Below, one piece after another: positions 18,329-27,794 of a stretch of DNA of 64,000 nucleotides. How positions within the stretch are numbered: the first letter of the stretch is position 1; each line of letters opens with the position of its first letter. Location of the stretch: contig NZ_JACONV010000006.1 in assembly GCF_014358015.1 (NCBI RefSeq), positions 168,938 to 232,937 of the forward strand, given 5' to 3'. Position numbers and translations under genes: made by a program. The DNA is from Pseudomonas triticifolii (lineage in GTDB: Bacteria > Pseudomonadota > Gammaproteobacteria > Pseudomonadales > Pseudomonadaceae). Below the pieces are notes generated by a model, which worked only from the letters and a program-made list of their open reading frames with translations, was not told the DNA's origin and searched no databases.

Positions 18329-18761
18329 CGCGGTTCTCCCAGCGGCGGCGCTGCGCCTGTCTTATCGGTAGGGCGTGTGAATTGCCCCCTGGAAGCGATG
18401 GTATGGCCGACGACGCCCGCCCAGATGCCTACGGACGCCACACAAAGGTGCGTTTACGACATTGCCCGGATCGGCCCCACTGATCGTTCCTCCGGCTCCG
18501 CGCTCCGACGCGAGCACGATTGGAGACCGAGGGCGCGGACTTGTCCGCAAAAAGCCCGTTGCATCCGACGCAAACGTAGCGCATGAGCGCAATCAAGGCA
18601 GAGCACCTGCCAGTTCTGACAGTAGACGGGGGCAGACGCAGAAACCTAATCTGGCGATGTAAAGCGGTCGATGGCGCTGGAACAACAGAGCCTGTAACAA
18701 CGCGGACAGATCACTCTTTTTTATTCAACGGACTGAATTCGCCGACACCTGGAAGGAGACC
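18329..18761. other. Divergent intergenic region glyA / gene 18762
   Basis: These 433 bp between two divergent genes must hold both promoters. I see a GC-rich dyad around 18491-18515, a short REP-like half (CGGACTTGTCCG at about 18537), and the RHS-type upstream element at 18605-18627. I checked for a glycine riboswitch in front of glyA and did not find its conserved core. Confidence 0.5.
18605..18627 (+). promoter_or_regulatory. RHS-type upstream element, copy 4
   Basis: ACCTGCCAGTTCTGACAG then TAGAC. Over 18 bases it matches copy 2 at all but two positions, and then with a one-base gap. It lies 134 bp before the ATG at 18762, farther than in the RHS genes. It links this unknown gene to possible co-regulation with the RHS orphans; that is inference. 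Confidence 0.4.
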
Positions 18762-19505
18762 ATGATGGGCCTGATCGCAAGAACGCATACCCTGACGCCA
18801 GCACTATGGAAAGCGCTGAGCGCTCAAAAAAGCCACCCGATGCCCGCTCTCGATCCGTGGCTCTTCCTTTCTCAGGGCGTGCTTCATGATTCGAATCTGC
18901 TAGGCCGGGTCAAGCTGAGGACTATCCAGGAACTGCCTACTCTCGAGGCGCTGGTCACGGTCTACATCGAGGGCATGGAGACGACACTTACCACCACAAC
19001 GTCGATAACCGACGCCAGGCTTTACGCGACCACTCAAGACATCATTCATCAGAACGATGTCTTTAACTCCGTTATCTTCAAGGTCATTTCCTATTCAGAT
19101 GGCACCGTCATAGCCGACATCTACCTGTGGGAAATACCCGCGCCCGTCGCACCCGACGCCATCGAATCGGACACACCTCTTTACCTGCCTAAAGGTTCGA
19201 CGTTTTACGAGGGTGAATCCGAGCAAGATATTGTGATGGACAGAACCATCAGAATGTCTGAAGACCACCGCGCCGCGATCAATATCCGGACCGTTGAAGG
19301 AAGAAGCTACTCAATAACCGTAACGGCAGCTGAAGCGGTCCGGTGTGCAGTGCCGGGCGACTATTACGTGGAGAGCGGTTCGGCTGAACTGTCCGTGGTG
19401 TACGGCGTAACCACGCTGTCTGAAACGCCGTTCACACCGGTCATCCAGCATACGCCTTTACCCGCGGGGCCGGCCCCGACCCCGAATTCACCAGCGCAAG
19501 CGTGA
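18762..19505 (+). CDS. Protein of unknown function, 247 aa
   Basis: I do not recognise this protein. AAGGAG stands 7 bp before the ATG at 18762 (a second ATG follows directly). There is no signal peptide or membrane helix. The middle looks like alternating beta strands (LVTVYIEGMETTLTTTTSI, VFNSVIFKVISYSDGTVIADIYLWE), and residues about 165-220 look like another beta-rich region. The tail is proline-rich (PLPAGPAPTPNSPAQA). The beta-rich pattern suggests a jelly-roll or lectin-like fold, but I cannot prove it. Upstream lies a copy of the element found before the three RHS genes, so it may belong to the same secreted or stress-related set. Confidence 0.6.
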   Translation: MMGLIARTHTLTPALWKALSAQKSHPMPALDPWLFLSQGVLHDSNLLGRVKLRTIQELPTLEALVTVYIEGMETTLTTTTSITDARLYATTQDIIHQNDVFNSVIFKVISYSDGTVIADIYLWEIPAPVAPDAIESDTPLYLPKGSTFYEGESEQDIVMDRTIRMSEDHRAAINIRTVEGRSYSITVTAAEAVRCAVPGDYYVESGSAELSVVYGVTTLSETPFTPVIQHTPLPAGPAPTPNSPAQA

Positions 19506-19551
19506 GAAACGCCAAGGTGTCGTCGCAACCCTGGCGTATGAGCGATGGCGG

Positions 19552-20766
19552 TCAGCTTTTCGGCGTAACCAACGCATCCGCCCGGAACATGCCGCGAATC
19601 CCGCGCACCGCCTGACGAATCCGGTCCTGATTCTCGATCAGCGCGAAACGCACGTGATCGTCGCCGTACTCACCGAACCCGACGCCGGGCGAAACGCACA
19701 CCTTGGCTTCGGCCAGCAGTTTCTTGGCAAACTCCAGTGACCCCAAGTGTGCATAAGCTTCAGGGATCTTCGCCCAGACGTACATCGACGCCTTGGGATT
19801 TTCGACCATCCAGCCCAGTTCATGCAGGCCTTTAACGAGCACGTTGCGACGCTGGCGATATTGCTCGGCGATGTCGAGCACGCACTGCTGATCCCCTTCC
19901 AGCGCGGCAATGGCGGCCACCTGCAGCGGCGTGAAGGTGCCGTAGTCGTGATAGCTCTTGATCCGCGCCAGCGCATTGACCAGTTCGGGGTTGCCGACCA
20001 TGAAGCCGATCCGCCAGCCCGCCATGTTGTAGCTCTTGGACAGGGTGAAGAACTCCACGGCAATGTCCTTGGCACCGGGAACCTGCATGATGGACGGTGC
20101 TTTCCAGCCGTCGTAGACGATGTCGGCGTAGGCCAGGTCGTGAACCACCAACACGTCGTACTGCTTGGCCAGGGCCACGACGCGCTCGAAGAAGTCCAGT
20201 TCTACGCACTGCGCGGTCGGGTTGGACGGGAAGCCCAGAATCATCATTTTCGGCTTGGGAATCGAGCCGCGAATGGCTTTTTCCAGCTCGGCGAAGAAAT
20301 CCACACCCGGCACCAGCGGCACAGAACGCACCTGGGCACCGGCAATCACCGCACCATAGATGTGGATCGGATAGCTAGGGTTGGGCACCAGCACAGTGTC
20401 GCCCTGATCCAGCGTGGCCAGCATCAGGTGCGCCAGGCCCTCCTTGGAACCGATCGTGACAATGGCTTCGTTTTCGGGGTCGATATCGACCTCGTAACGT
20501 TTCTTGTACCAGTTGGAAATCGCCCGACGCAGACGCGGAATGCCACGCGAAGTCGAGTAGCCGTGAGTGTCTTCACGTTGGGCGACGGTCACCAGTTTTT
20601 CGACGATGTGCGGCGGCGTGGCCCCATCGGGGTTGCCCATGCTCAGGTCGATAATGTCCTCACCACGACGACGGGCGGCCATCTTCAGCTCGGCGGTGAT
20701 GTTGAACACGTAAGGGGGGAGTCGATCAATGCGCGCAAAGCGGCGCGGCGAACCTTGGTCAGCCAT
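19552..20766 (-). CDS. alaC: Alanine transaminase AlaC-type aminotransferase
   Basis: A 404-aa PLP aminotransferase of class [35 protein letters not shown], the tyrosine-containing [12 protein letters not shown] and the PLP lysine motif [17 protein letters not shown] are nearly word-for-word what is known for E. coli AlaC, which makes alanine from pyruvate and glutamate. I start it at ATG 20766 ([10 protein letters not shown]) because the family begins there; the frame is open 17 codons further. It is convergent with the unknown gene at 18762. Confidence 0.92.
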   Translation of the reverse strand: MADQGSPRRFARIDRLPPYVFNITAELKMAARRRGEDIIDLSMGNPDGATPPHIVEKLVTVAQREDTHGYSTSRGIPRLRRAISNWYKKRYEVDIDPENEAIVTIGSKEGLAHLMLATLDQGDTVLVPNPSYPIHIYGAVIAGAQVRSVPLVPGVDFFAELEKAIRGSIPKPKMMILGFPSNPTAQCVELDFFERVVALAKQYDVLVVHDLAYADIVYDGWKAPSIMQVPGAKDIAVEFFTLSKSYNMAGWRIGFMVGNPELVNALARIKSYHDYGTFTPLQVAAIAALEGDQQCVLDIAEQYRQRRNVLVKGLHELGWMVENPKASMYVWAKIPEAYAHLGSLEFAKKLLAEAKVCVSPGVGFGEYGDDHVRFALIENQDRIRQAVRGIRGMFRADALVTPKS

Positions 20767-20937
20767 GAGAATCTCGCAGACGTAAGCGCCCGGAACCGTC
20801 CGAGCGACGTTGGCCACATGAGGCGGCCTGCTGCGGAAGATAAATGCAGTAATGGCGTTTTGTCTATAGCGATACGCTGATCGTACCTACACTCCGCGCT
20901 CATTGTTATACACACGTCTTGCTGCAAGCAGCGGACT

Positions 20938-21042
20938 GTGGGAGCGGACTTGTCCGCGAATGCTGTCGTTCAGTCGATGAATATTCGTCGGATGTAATGG
21001 CCTTTTCGCGGACAAGCGGAACGCCGCCCGGTCCGCTCCCAC
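20938..21042. repeat. REP-like repeat pair
   Basis: GTGGGAGCGGACTTGTCCGC at the left faces GCGGACAAGCGGAACGCCGC then CCGGTCCGCTCCCAC at the right. It is closely related to the units at 37579-37755 and 50063-50095. It fills the gap between alaC and the traX-like gene. Confidence 0.7.
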
Positions 21043-21127
21043 TAAGCTTGATGCCCGACAGCGCTACGTCGAAGACGTGGTTAGGCCTCCAATGGGTACG
21101 CATCTCAGGACGATCCACGTCCAGACG

Positions 21128-21871
21128 TCACCACAGCAACACCTCACGCAACCCCAGCAACGCCAGAAAATGCAGCGGGTAGATCGCATACGCCCAGCGC
21201 CGCATCGGCATGACCCTGAAACCCGGTTTGCTCCGCAACATCGCCAGGCCCAGCACCGGCGCAAGCAGACACGCGATCAGCGAACCGATGGAAATCGGAT
21301 CCCCCCACGCAGCACCGGCAAACATCTCGGGCCAGGCATTGCCCGCCACGCAGAACACAGCCGGAAAAATCGCGTAACCAAGCGATCTGTCGAGCACCCA
21401 AACAAACACCAGGGGCAGCAACACGCCCGCCACCCCGAACATCAGGTATTGCTGAAACATCACCGCCAGCAGCAACGCGACAATCGCCATCACCCGCGTC
21501 ACGGCCGTACGGTGCTGCCAACCCTGCGCAATCAGCAAGCCGAGCAGCAGCGTCGGCATGACGTTGAGCACCGTTGCATCGGCCATGAACAGGCGATAGG
21601 GAATCTCTGACAGCGCAGCAAACGCCAGCAACCACAAGAGGTATCGCCATTGCACACGCGGCGCGACCACCGCCGCGCTGCGCCGTGAAAGATTGACCGC
21701 AATGGCCAGGCAGAAAAAGGGAAAGGCAAAACGCCCCGGCACATACAGCTCGTTGATCGACCAGCCTACGTAGCGCAGATGATCGAGCACCATGCTCAGC
21801 ATCGCCAGCCACTTGAGCAGGTCCAGCGCCTTGTTGCGTCCCGGCAGAAAAGGCGGGTTGGAAAGATCCAT
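21128..21871 (-). CDS. TraX family integral membrane protein
   Basis: A 247-aa protein with about seven hydrophobic segments. The N-terminal LDLLKWLAMLSMVLDHLRYV and PGRFAFPFFCLAIAVNLSRR are hallmarks of the TraX family, named for F-pilin N-acetylation but widespread on chromosomes without conjugation genes. No transfer genes are nearby, so the conjugation role should not be carried over; a membrane acyltransferase is the fair guess. It is divergent from ltaE (98 bp). Confidence 0.85.
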   Translation of the reverse strand: MDLSNPPFLPGRNKALDLLKWLAMLSMVLDHLRYVGWSINELYVPGRFAFPFFCLAIAVNLSRRSAAVVAPRVQWRYLLWLLAFAALSEIPYRLFMADATVLNVMPTLLLGLLIAQGWQHRTAVTRVMAIVALLLAVMFQQYLMFGVAGVLLPLVFVWVLDRSLGYAIFPAVFCVAGNAWPEMFAGAAWGDPISIGSLIACLLAPVLGLAMLRSKPGFRVMPMRRWAYAIYPLHFLALLGLREVLLW

Positions 21872-21969
21872 AGCACTCCTGATGTTATCCGCGCGTCACG
21901 TCGTCGAGACATGACCGCACCCCTCATTATTCGGTACAGTGCGCACCATAAGCCCACAAGGAATCGGCC

Positions 21970-23010
21970 ATGACAGACCAAAGCCAACAGTTCGCCAGTG
22001 ACAACTATTCCGGTATCTGCCCCGAAGCCTGGGCAGCCATGGAACAGGCGAACAAGGGTCATCAACGTGCCTACGGCGACGATCAATGGACTGCGCGGGC
22101 GTCGGATGATTTCCGCCGCTTGTTCGAAACCGACTGCGAGGTGTTCTTTGCCTTCAACGGTACGGCGGCCAACTCACTGGCGCTGTCTTCGCTGTGTCAG
22201 AGTTACCACAGTGTCATCTGTTCGGAAACGGCACACGTCGAAACCGACGAATGCGGCGCGCCGGAATTTTTCTCCAACGGTTCCAAGCTGCTGACCGCTC
22301 GCAGCGCAGGCGGCAAGCTGACCCCTGAATCGATCCGCGAAGTGGCGCTCAAGCGTCAGGACATTCACTACCCCAAACCCCGGGTCGTGACCATCACTCA
22401 GGCCACCGAAGTGGGCGGCGTCTATCAGCCGGACGAACTCAAGGCGATCAGCGCCACCTGCAAGGAACTGGGCCTGCATCTGCATATGGACGGCGCACGT
22501 TTCTCCAACGCCTGTGCGTTTCTGGACTGCTCCCCGGCTGAACTGACCTGGAAATCGGGCGTGGATGTGCTGTGTTTCGGCGGCACCAAAAACGGCATGG
22601 CAGTGGGCGAGGCGATTCTGTTCTTCAACCACGACCTGGCCGAAGACTTCGACTATCGCTGCAAACAGGCCGGACAGCTGGCCTCGAAGATGCGTTTTCT
22701 GTCAGCGCCGTGGGTCGGCCTGCTGGAAAACGACGCGTGGCTCAAGCACGCACGCCACGCCAACCACTGCGCGCAGCTGCTGGCGGATCTGGTCAAGGAT
22801 ATTCCCGGCGTGGAGCTGATGTTCCCGGTGCAGGCCAATGGTGTGTTTCTGCAACTGTCGGAAGCGGCAATTGCCGCCCTGACGGCCAGAGGCTGGCGCT
22901 TCTACACCTTCATCGGCAACGGCGGCGCACGCTTCATGTGCTCGTGGGACACCGAGGAAGAACGCGTTCGCGAACTGGCAGCCGACATCCGGCTTGTGAT
23001 GCAGGGCTGA
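21970..23010 (+). CDS. ltaE: Low-specificity L-threonine aldolase
   Basis: A 346-aa PLP enzyme that splits threonine (and allo-threonine) to glycine and acetaldehyde. FFAFNGTAANSLAL binds the cofactor phosphate, HMDGARFSNA holds the conserved Asp, and VLCFGGTKNGMAVGEA carries the PLP lysine. AAGGA 7-8 bp upstream supports the start. Its place among betaine, sarcosine and glycine genes suggests a role in the glycine pool; it is convergent with gbcB. Confidence 0.93.
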   Translation: MTDQSQQFASDNYSGICPEAWAAMEQANKGHQRAYGDDQWTARASDDFRRLFETDCEVFFAFNGTAANSLALSSLCQSYHSVICSETAHVETDECGAPEFFSNGSKLLTARSAGGKLTPESIREVALKRQDIHYPKPRVVTITQATEVGGVYQPDELKAISATCKELGLHLHMDGARFSNACAFLDCSPAELTWKSGVDVLCFGGTKNGMAVGEAILFFNHDLAEDFDYRCKQAGQLASKMRFLSAPWVGLLENDAWLKHARHANHCAQLLADLVKDIPGVELMFPVQANGVFLQLSEAAIAALTARGWRFYTFIGNGGARFMCSWDTEEERVRELAADIRLVMQG

Positions 23011-23031
23011 CCTGCACCACCTGAGCAGACC

Positions 23032-24132
23032 TCAATACTCGATCCGCACGTCCCCTTTGGGTACGCTGCAGCAGGACAGGATGTAGCCTTCAGCGACGTC
23101 GTCGTCGGTGATGCCGCCGTTGTGCTCCATCTCTACTTCGCCGCTGACTTTCATCACCTTGCAGGTCCCGCAGATCCCCATGCCACAGGCTTTGGGGATC
23201 ATCAGGCCCAGCTTGGCGGCAGCCGCGTGGACGGTTTCGCCCGGCCCCACGCGAATGCTCTTGCCCGTGTCGGTGAACTCGACCTGATGCAGATCGGCGA
23301 CATCGACATCGGGGGCATCGGCGGCGATTTCGGCTTGTTCCACTGCGTCGGCGCGGGCTTCGGGCGGCGTGGCACCGAAGGACTCCTCATGGTACTGCGC
23401 CATGTTGAAGCCGTTTTCCTGCAACAGGCGTTTCACAGCCGCCATGTATGGCGTAGGCCCGCAGCAGAACACCTCGCGGTCCATGAAGTCCGGAGCCATG
23501 AGTTCGAGCATTTTCAGGTTCAGGTAGCCGCGATACCCCGCCCACGGCTCGCCAAGGCCGTGTTTTTCACAGACCAGGTGCAGGCTGAAGTTGTCGATTC
23601 GCGACGCCATGTGTTCCAGCTCGCGGTGGTAGATGATGTCCTTGGGCGAACGGGCGCTGTGCACAAACACCATGTCGACGTTGGCGTTGGTGTCGTAGAA
23701 CCAGCGCGCCATGGACATCACGGGCGTGATACCGACGCCACCGCTGAGGTAAAGAATCCTGGGGTTCGGGAAGTCGATGGCGTTGAACAGCCCGACCGGC
23801 CCGTGCACCGCCAGCTCCTGGCCTTCATGCAGCGTGTCGTGCAGGTAGTTGGAGACTTTACCGCCCGGGACGCGCTTGACGGTGATCGAGAAGCTGTATG
23901 GCACCGAAGGCGAACTGGAGATGGTATAGGAGCGCATGATCGGCACGCCGTCGATTTCCAGCTCCAGGGTCACGAACTGCCCGGGCTTGAAAAAGAACAG
24001 GATCGGCTGGTCGGCCATGAAGCAGAACGTGCGTACATCCCAGGTTTCCTGAATGACTTTGACGACCCTTACCAGGTGGCGCCCGTTGGCCCATGTCTGG
24101 GTCGTGACCGGGCTGAGGAAACTTTGGGACAT
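23032..24132 (-). CDS. gbcB: Glycine betaine monooxygenase reductase component GbcB
   Basis: A 366-aa reductase. The FAD/NAD module comes first (residues about 15-255), with MRSYTISSSPS for FAD and YLSGGVGITPVMSMARW plus CGPTPYMAAVKRLL for NAD(P)H. A linker then leads to a C-terminal plant-type 2Fe-2S domain with ACGMGICGTCKV and a final ILSCC. It passes electrons to GbcA for oxidative demethylation of glycine betaine to dimethylglycine plus formaldehyde. It is divergent from gbcA with 311 bp between. Confidence 0.95.
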   Translation of the reverse strand: MSQSFLSPVTTQTWANGRHLVRVVKVIQETWDVRTFCFMADQPILFFFKPGQFVTLELEIDGVPIMRSYTISSSPSVPYSFSITVKRVPGGKVSNYLHDTLHEGQELAVHGPVGLFNAIDFPNPRILYLSGGVGITPVMSMARWFYDTNANVDMVFVHSARSPKDIIYHRELEHMASRIDNFSLHLVCEKHGLGEPWAGYRGYLNLKMLELMAPDFMDREVFCCGPTPYMAAVKRLLQENGFNMAQYHEESFGATPPEARADAVEQAEIAADAPDVDVADLHQVEFTDTGKSIRVGPGETVHAAAAKLGLMIPKACGMGICGTCKVMKVSGEVEMEHNGGITDDDVAEGYILSCCSVPKGDVRIEY

Positions 24133-24443
24133 ACATGATCTCCACGGCCGACTGTCGGCCTCTTATGGTGCGGATTCTGCTTAACAGAAGACACCGTCAC
24201 TTATCCATCAACGACATTCACGTACTTACGGCGACCAGCCCCCAAAGACAAGGTGTTTCGCGTCGGGAACGGATTCGGCCATGTCGCCCATGGATAAGGT
24301 TCGCCACGCGCTCGCCCCCACACTCGCCACAAAGGGTAGCCACACATGGACGACACATCCGCTGCCCGGCGTGCAACGCGACAACAACCGTATCAGCCAC
24401 ATTCGCAGGCCGCCTTCAGACGCGGTCATGAGGGATTTTAACG
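24133..24443. promoter_or_regulatory. Divergent gbcB / gbcA promoter region
   Basis: A 311-bp gap between two divergent genes of one enzyme. In P. aeruginosa this control is by GbdR in response to betaine and dimethylglycine. I could not identify a GbdR site or a clear sigma-70 box by eye. Confidence 0.5.
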
Positions 24444-25742
24444 ATGGACGTCACCGCAACCCTGAGCCTGGGCGACCTGCTGGAACCTGCACGCAAGGCC
24501 ACTGCCGAGATGCTGCAGAATCGCGAACGCACGTATTCGCTGCCGCAGCCTTTCTACAGTGATGAACGGCTGTTTGAAATCGACATGCAGGAAATTTTCC
24601 AGAAGGAGTGGCTGATTGCGGGGATGACCTGCGAAATCCCGGCCAAGGGCAACTACCTGACACTGCAGATCGGCAAGAACCCGATCCTGGTGGTGCGTGG
24701 TCCGGACGGTGTCGTGAATGCCTTCCACAACGTGTGCCGTCACCGTGGCTCGCGCCTGTGCACCGCCGAGAAAGGCAAAGTGGCCAAGCTGGTCTGCCAC
24801 TACCACCAGTGGACTTACGAGCTCGATGGCCGCCTGCTCTACGCAGGCAGCGAGATGGGCGATGACTTCGACATGACGCAGTTCGGCCTCAAGCCTGTGA
24901 ACGTGAAAACCGCTGGCGGCTACATTTTCATCAGCCTGGCGGAAAACCCGCCGGCCATCGACGAGTTCCTGGCGACCCTGCGTCATTACATGGAACCCTA
25001 TGACATGGAAAACACCAAGGTGGCGGTGCAGACCACCTTGATGGAAAAAGCCAACTGGAAGCTGGTGCTCGAAAACAATCGCGAGTGCTACCACTGCAAC
25101 GCATCGCACCCGGAACTGCTCAAGACCCTGCTGGAATGGGATGACGTGACGGATCCGCGTGCCGACCAGGCGTTCAAGGACCACGTGGCCGCCTCCGCTG
25201 CGGCCTGGGATGCCGAGAAGATTCCTTACGCACACGCAAGCTTCGGCCTGCGTAACCGCATCGTGCGCATGCCGCTACTCAAGGGCACGGTGTCGATGAC
25301 GATGGACGGCAAGGTCGGCTGCAAAAAGCTGATGGGGCGCATTCAGAACCCGGATCTTGGCTCGATGCGCATCCTGCACCTGCCGCACTCCTGGAACCAC
25401 TGCATGGGCGATCACATCATCGTGTTCACCGTCTGGCCGATCAGCGCGCAGGAAACCATGGTCACCACCAAATGGATCGTCCACAAGGACGCCGTGGAGG
25501 GTGTGGACTACGACGTGGAGCGCATGCGCCAGGTCTGGGACGCCACCAACGATCAGGACCGACGTCTGGCCGAAGAGAACCAGCGTGGCATCAACTCCAC
25601 CGCCTATGAGCCAGGTCCTTACTCGAAGACCTACGAGTTCGGCGTGGTCAACTTCGTCGACTGGTACAGCTCGCGAATGCTGGAAAACCTCGGAGCGGAG
25701 CCTGCGCCCTATCTGAAGGGTGTGGCGGTCAACCACGAGTAA
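24444..25742 (+). CDS. gbcA: Glycine betaine monooxygenase oxygenase component GbcA
   Basis: A 432-aa Rieske non-heme iron oxygenase. The Rieske centre is CRHRGSRLC (Cys-x-His) with CHYHQWTYELDGRL (Cys-x2-His), around residues 96-131. The mononuclear iron site is NNRECYHCNASHPE near 212-225, with its third ligand further on. This is the catalytic half of the betaine demethylase with GbcB. Its ATG follows GAGGGATTTTAACG. A strong hairpin follows the stop. Confidence 0.96.
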   Translation: MDVTATLSLGDLLEPARKATAEMLQNRERTYSLPQPFYSDERLFEIDMQEIFQKEWLIAGMTCEIPAKGNYLTLQIGKNPILVVRGPDGVVNAFHNVCRHRGSRLCTAEKGKVAKLVCHYHQWTYELDGRLLYAGSEMGDDFDMTQFGLKPVNVKTAGGYIFISLAENPPAIDEFLATLRHYMEPYDMENTKVAVQTTLMEKANWKLVLENNRECYHCNASHPELLKTLLEWDDVTDPRADQAFKDHVAASAAAWDAEKIPYAHASFGLRNRIVRMPLLKGTVSMTMDGKVGCKKLMGRIQNPDLGSMRILHLPHSWNHCMGDHIIVFTVWPISAQETMVTTKWIVHKDAVEGVDYDVERMRQVWDATNDQDRRLAEENQRGINSTAYEPGPYSKTYEFGVVNFVDWYSSRMLENLGAEPAPYLKGVAVNHE

Positions 25743-25762
25743 CTTTCAAGGCCAGCCATTCA

Positions 25763-25787
25763 GGCGTTCAGGTCATTCCTGAACGCC
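25763..25787 (+). terminator. Hairpin after gbcA
   Basis: GGCGTTCAGG (25763-25772) pairs perfectly with CCTGAACGCC (25778-25787), loop TCATT, 20 bp after the gbcA stop. There is only a weak T-rich tail, so it is a probable rather than certain terminator. Confidence 0.6.
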
Positions 25788-25970
25788 GTGATGACAATTA
25801 ACTTACGACTACCACTGCACACCGTCCATTGGTCTAGAACCCTTTAAAACCCACCTCCATTTTATAATAGGCATCGAACAGTTTTCTCTGGCTAAACTTA
25901 TCTGACGTCCCAACGGAATGGAGACGAACGGCGTACGCACGCGTACGTTACTAAGTGCATGGAGAAAACT

Positions 25971-27758
25971 ATGTTCACTCGCTACTTATTCAAAAAGTAC
26001 ATAAAACGCTACCTCTCCCGTTTCAAAAAACGCAGAGACGATGCGGCGTCCGGGATGCCGGAGTTACCAAAAAACATCCTCATGGGTTTCTGGCATAACT
26101 GGGGACCTGAACCTGGCCAGGGTTATCAGCAGGGCATGTTCAAGGAAATGTCCCTGAGCGAGGTTCCAGAAGCCTACAACGTGGTGGCGGTCGCCTTTAT
26201 GAAGGGCAACGGCATCCCGACCTTCAAACCTTACAAAGGCACCGATGCTGAGTTTCGTGCCGAGGTCGCCAAGCTGAATGCACAAGGCAGAGCCGTACTG
26301 ATCTCTCTGGGTGGCGCTGATGCCCACATTGAGTTGCACGCGGGTCAGGAAGCCGCACTGGCTGCTGAAATCTGCCGACTGGTCGAGGTCTATGGCTTTG
26401 ACGGCCTGGATATCGATCTTGAACAGACTGCCATCACGTATGCCGATAACGCGACGGTATTACCTGCGGCACTGAAGCTGGTGCGTAAACATTACGAAAC
26501 TGAAGGCAAGCACTTCATTATCAGCATGGCGCCAGAGTTCCCTTATCTCAGGGACGCCGGCGCTTACCTTGATTATGTCTCAGCGCTGGAAGCGTACTAT
26601 GACTTCATTGCGCCGCAATATTATAACCAAGGCGGTGATGGCATATGGGTTGATGAACTGAATGCCTGGATCACTCAAAACAATGATGATCAGAAACGGG
26701 AATTTCTTTATTACCTTACTGACAGTTTGATCCACGGCACCCGGGGGTTTTCGTCTATTCCTGCCGACCGTCTCGTCATTGGCTTGCCCAGCAACAATGA
26801 CGGGGCCGCGACGGGCTATGTGATTGACCCTGAGGATGTAAACGATGCGCTGGTCGCTCTGGAAAGCGACGGCAACCCGATTCGAGGATTGATGACCTGG
26901 TCAATCAACTGGGATGACGGCATCGATAAAAATGGCACGCCTTACAATTGGGAATTCCATGATCGATACAAGTATTTGACCGAGATCGAGCAGCCAGAAC
27001 CGGACGAACCACCCGCGCCAGCGGGCCTCACATCATCGCAACAAACCACGACGTCAATCACCCTGAGCTGGTCGCTCTCGGAATGGGAGAAACCGGTCCT
27101 GCGATACGATCTCTATCGAGATGGCGTTCACGTGGGCGAAACCGCACGCCCTCCATTCGTCGATGAGGACCTCCAACCGGGTACTCTCTACACCTACTAC
27201 GTCACAGCGACCGACAGTGAGGGTGCCACCTCCAAGCCTTCTGACGAGCTCAGTGTGGGCACGAAGACCGAAAGCGGAGAAGACCAACGGCCAACGGCGC
27301 CCAGTGATTTGCACACGACCGAGATCACGGCGAACAGTATTTCGATCATGTGGAACGCGTCCTCTCCCGGTACGCACCCGATTATGGAGTACGCAATCAT
27401 TCGCAACGAGGGCCAGATCGCAGCGGTCAAGGCACCTGCCACGACGTTCACCGATACAGGACTGACTGCCAACACGCCCTATCAATATGTCGTCTTTACG
27501 CGCGACACCGCCAATATGTTCTCCTCTCCCAGCAACATATTGAAAACATCAACCAAACCCGAGGACGGCGGGGGTGAGATATCAGACTGGGTGGTGGACC
27601 ACAGCTACAAGATTGACGAGCTGGCCAGGTATGAAGGCATTGTTTATATCTGCATCCAGGCCCACGTTTCAAATCCGGCGTGGACACCAACCGCAGCATT
27701 CACCCTGTGGTCGCCTTACGCACTCCGGGGTGATCGCCGCAAAGCTCAGAGACGCTAG
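25971..27758 (+). CDS. GH18 chitinase-like enzyme with two FnIII domains and a chitin-binding tail
   Basis: A 595-aa multidomain glycosidase. The GH18 barrel covers residues about 30-340. It has MGFWHNWG at strand 1, the SLGGAD strand 3 motif and FDGLDIDLE, where the final Glu is the catalytic acid (D-x2-D-x-D-x-E). Two fibronectin type III domains follow (about 350-430 and 440-530), then a carbohydrate-binding module of the CBM5/12 kind (VVDHSYKIDELARYEGIVYICI to FTLW, about 540-585). The N-terminus is short and basic (MFTRYLFKKYIKRYLSRFKKRR) with no normal signal peptide, as in other pseudomonad chitinases released non-classically. GGAG 6 bp before ATG 25971 favours it over an ATG 12 bp upstream. 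It probably degrades chitin. Confidence 0.85.
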   Translation: MFTRYLFKKYIKRYLSRFKKRRDDAASGMPELPKNILMGFWHNWGPEPGQGYQQGMFKEMSLSEVPEAYNVVAVAFMKGNGIPTFKPYKGTDAEFRAEVAKLNAQGRAVLISLGGADAHIELHAGQEAALAAEICRLVEVYGFDGLDIDLEQTAITYADNATVLPAALKLVRKHYETEGKHFIISMAPEFPYLRDAGAYLDYVSALEAYYDFIAPQYYNQGGDGIWVDELNAWITQNNDDQKREFLYYLTDSLIHGTRGFSSIPADRLVIGLPSNNDGAATGYVIDPEDVNDALVALESDGNPIRGLMTWSINWDDGIDKNGTPYNWEFHDRYKYLTEIEQPEPDEPPAPAGLTSSQQTTTSITLSWSLSEWEKPVLRYDLYRDGVHVGETARPPFVDEDLQPGTLYTYYVTATDSEGATSKPSDELSVGTKTESGEDQRPTAPSDLHTTEITANSISIMWNASSPGTHPIMEYAIIRNEGQIAAVKAPATTFTDTGLTANTPYQYVVFTRDTANMFSSPSNILKTSTKPEDGGGEISDWVVDHSYKIDELARYEGIVYICIQAHVSNPAWTPTAAFTLWSPYALRGDRRKAQRR

Positions 27759-27794
27759 CTGAACCGAAGTGACTGACCCGCTTTCGGACGGGCG

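Noticed and set aside
18329..18600. Glycine riboswitch upstream of glyA
   Set aside because: I looked on the minus strand for the conserved glycine aptamer core and did not find it. A GC-rich dyad alone is not enough.
21128..21871. Conjugation region because of a TraX-like gene
   Set aside because: No other transfer gene is present. TraX-like proteins are common on chromosomes without conjugation.
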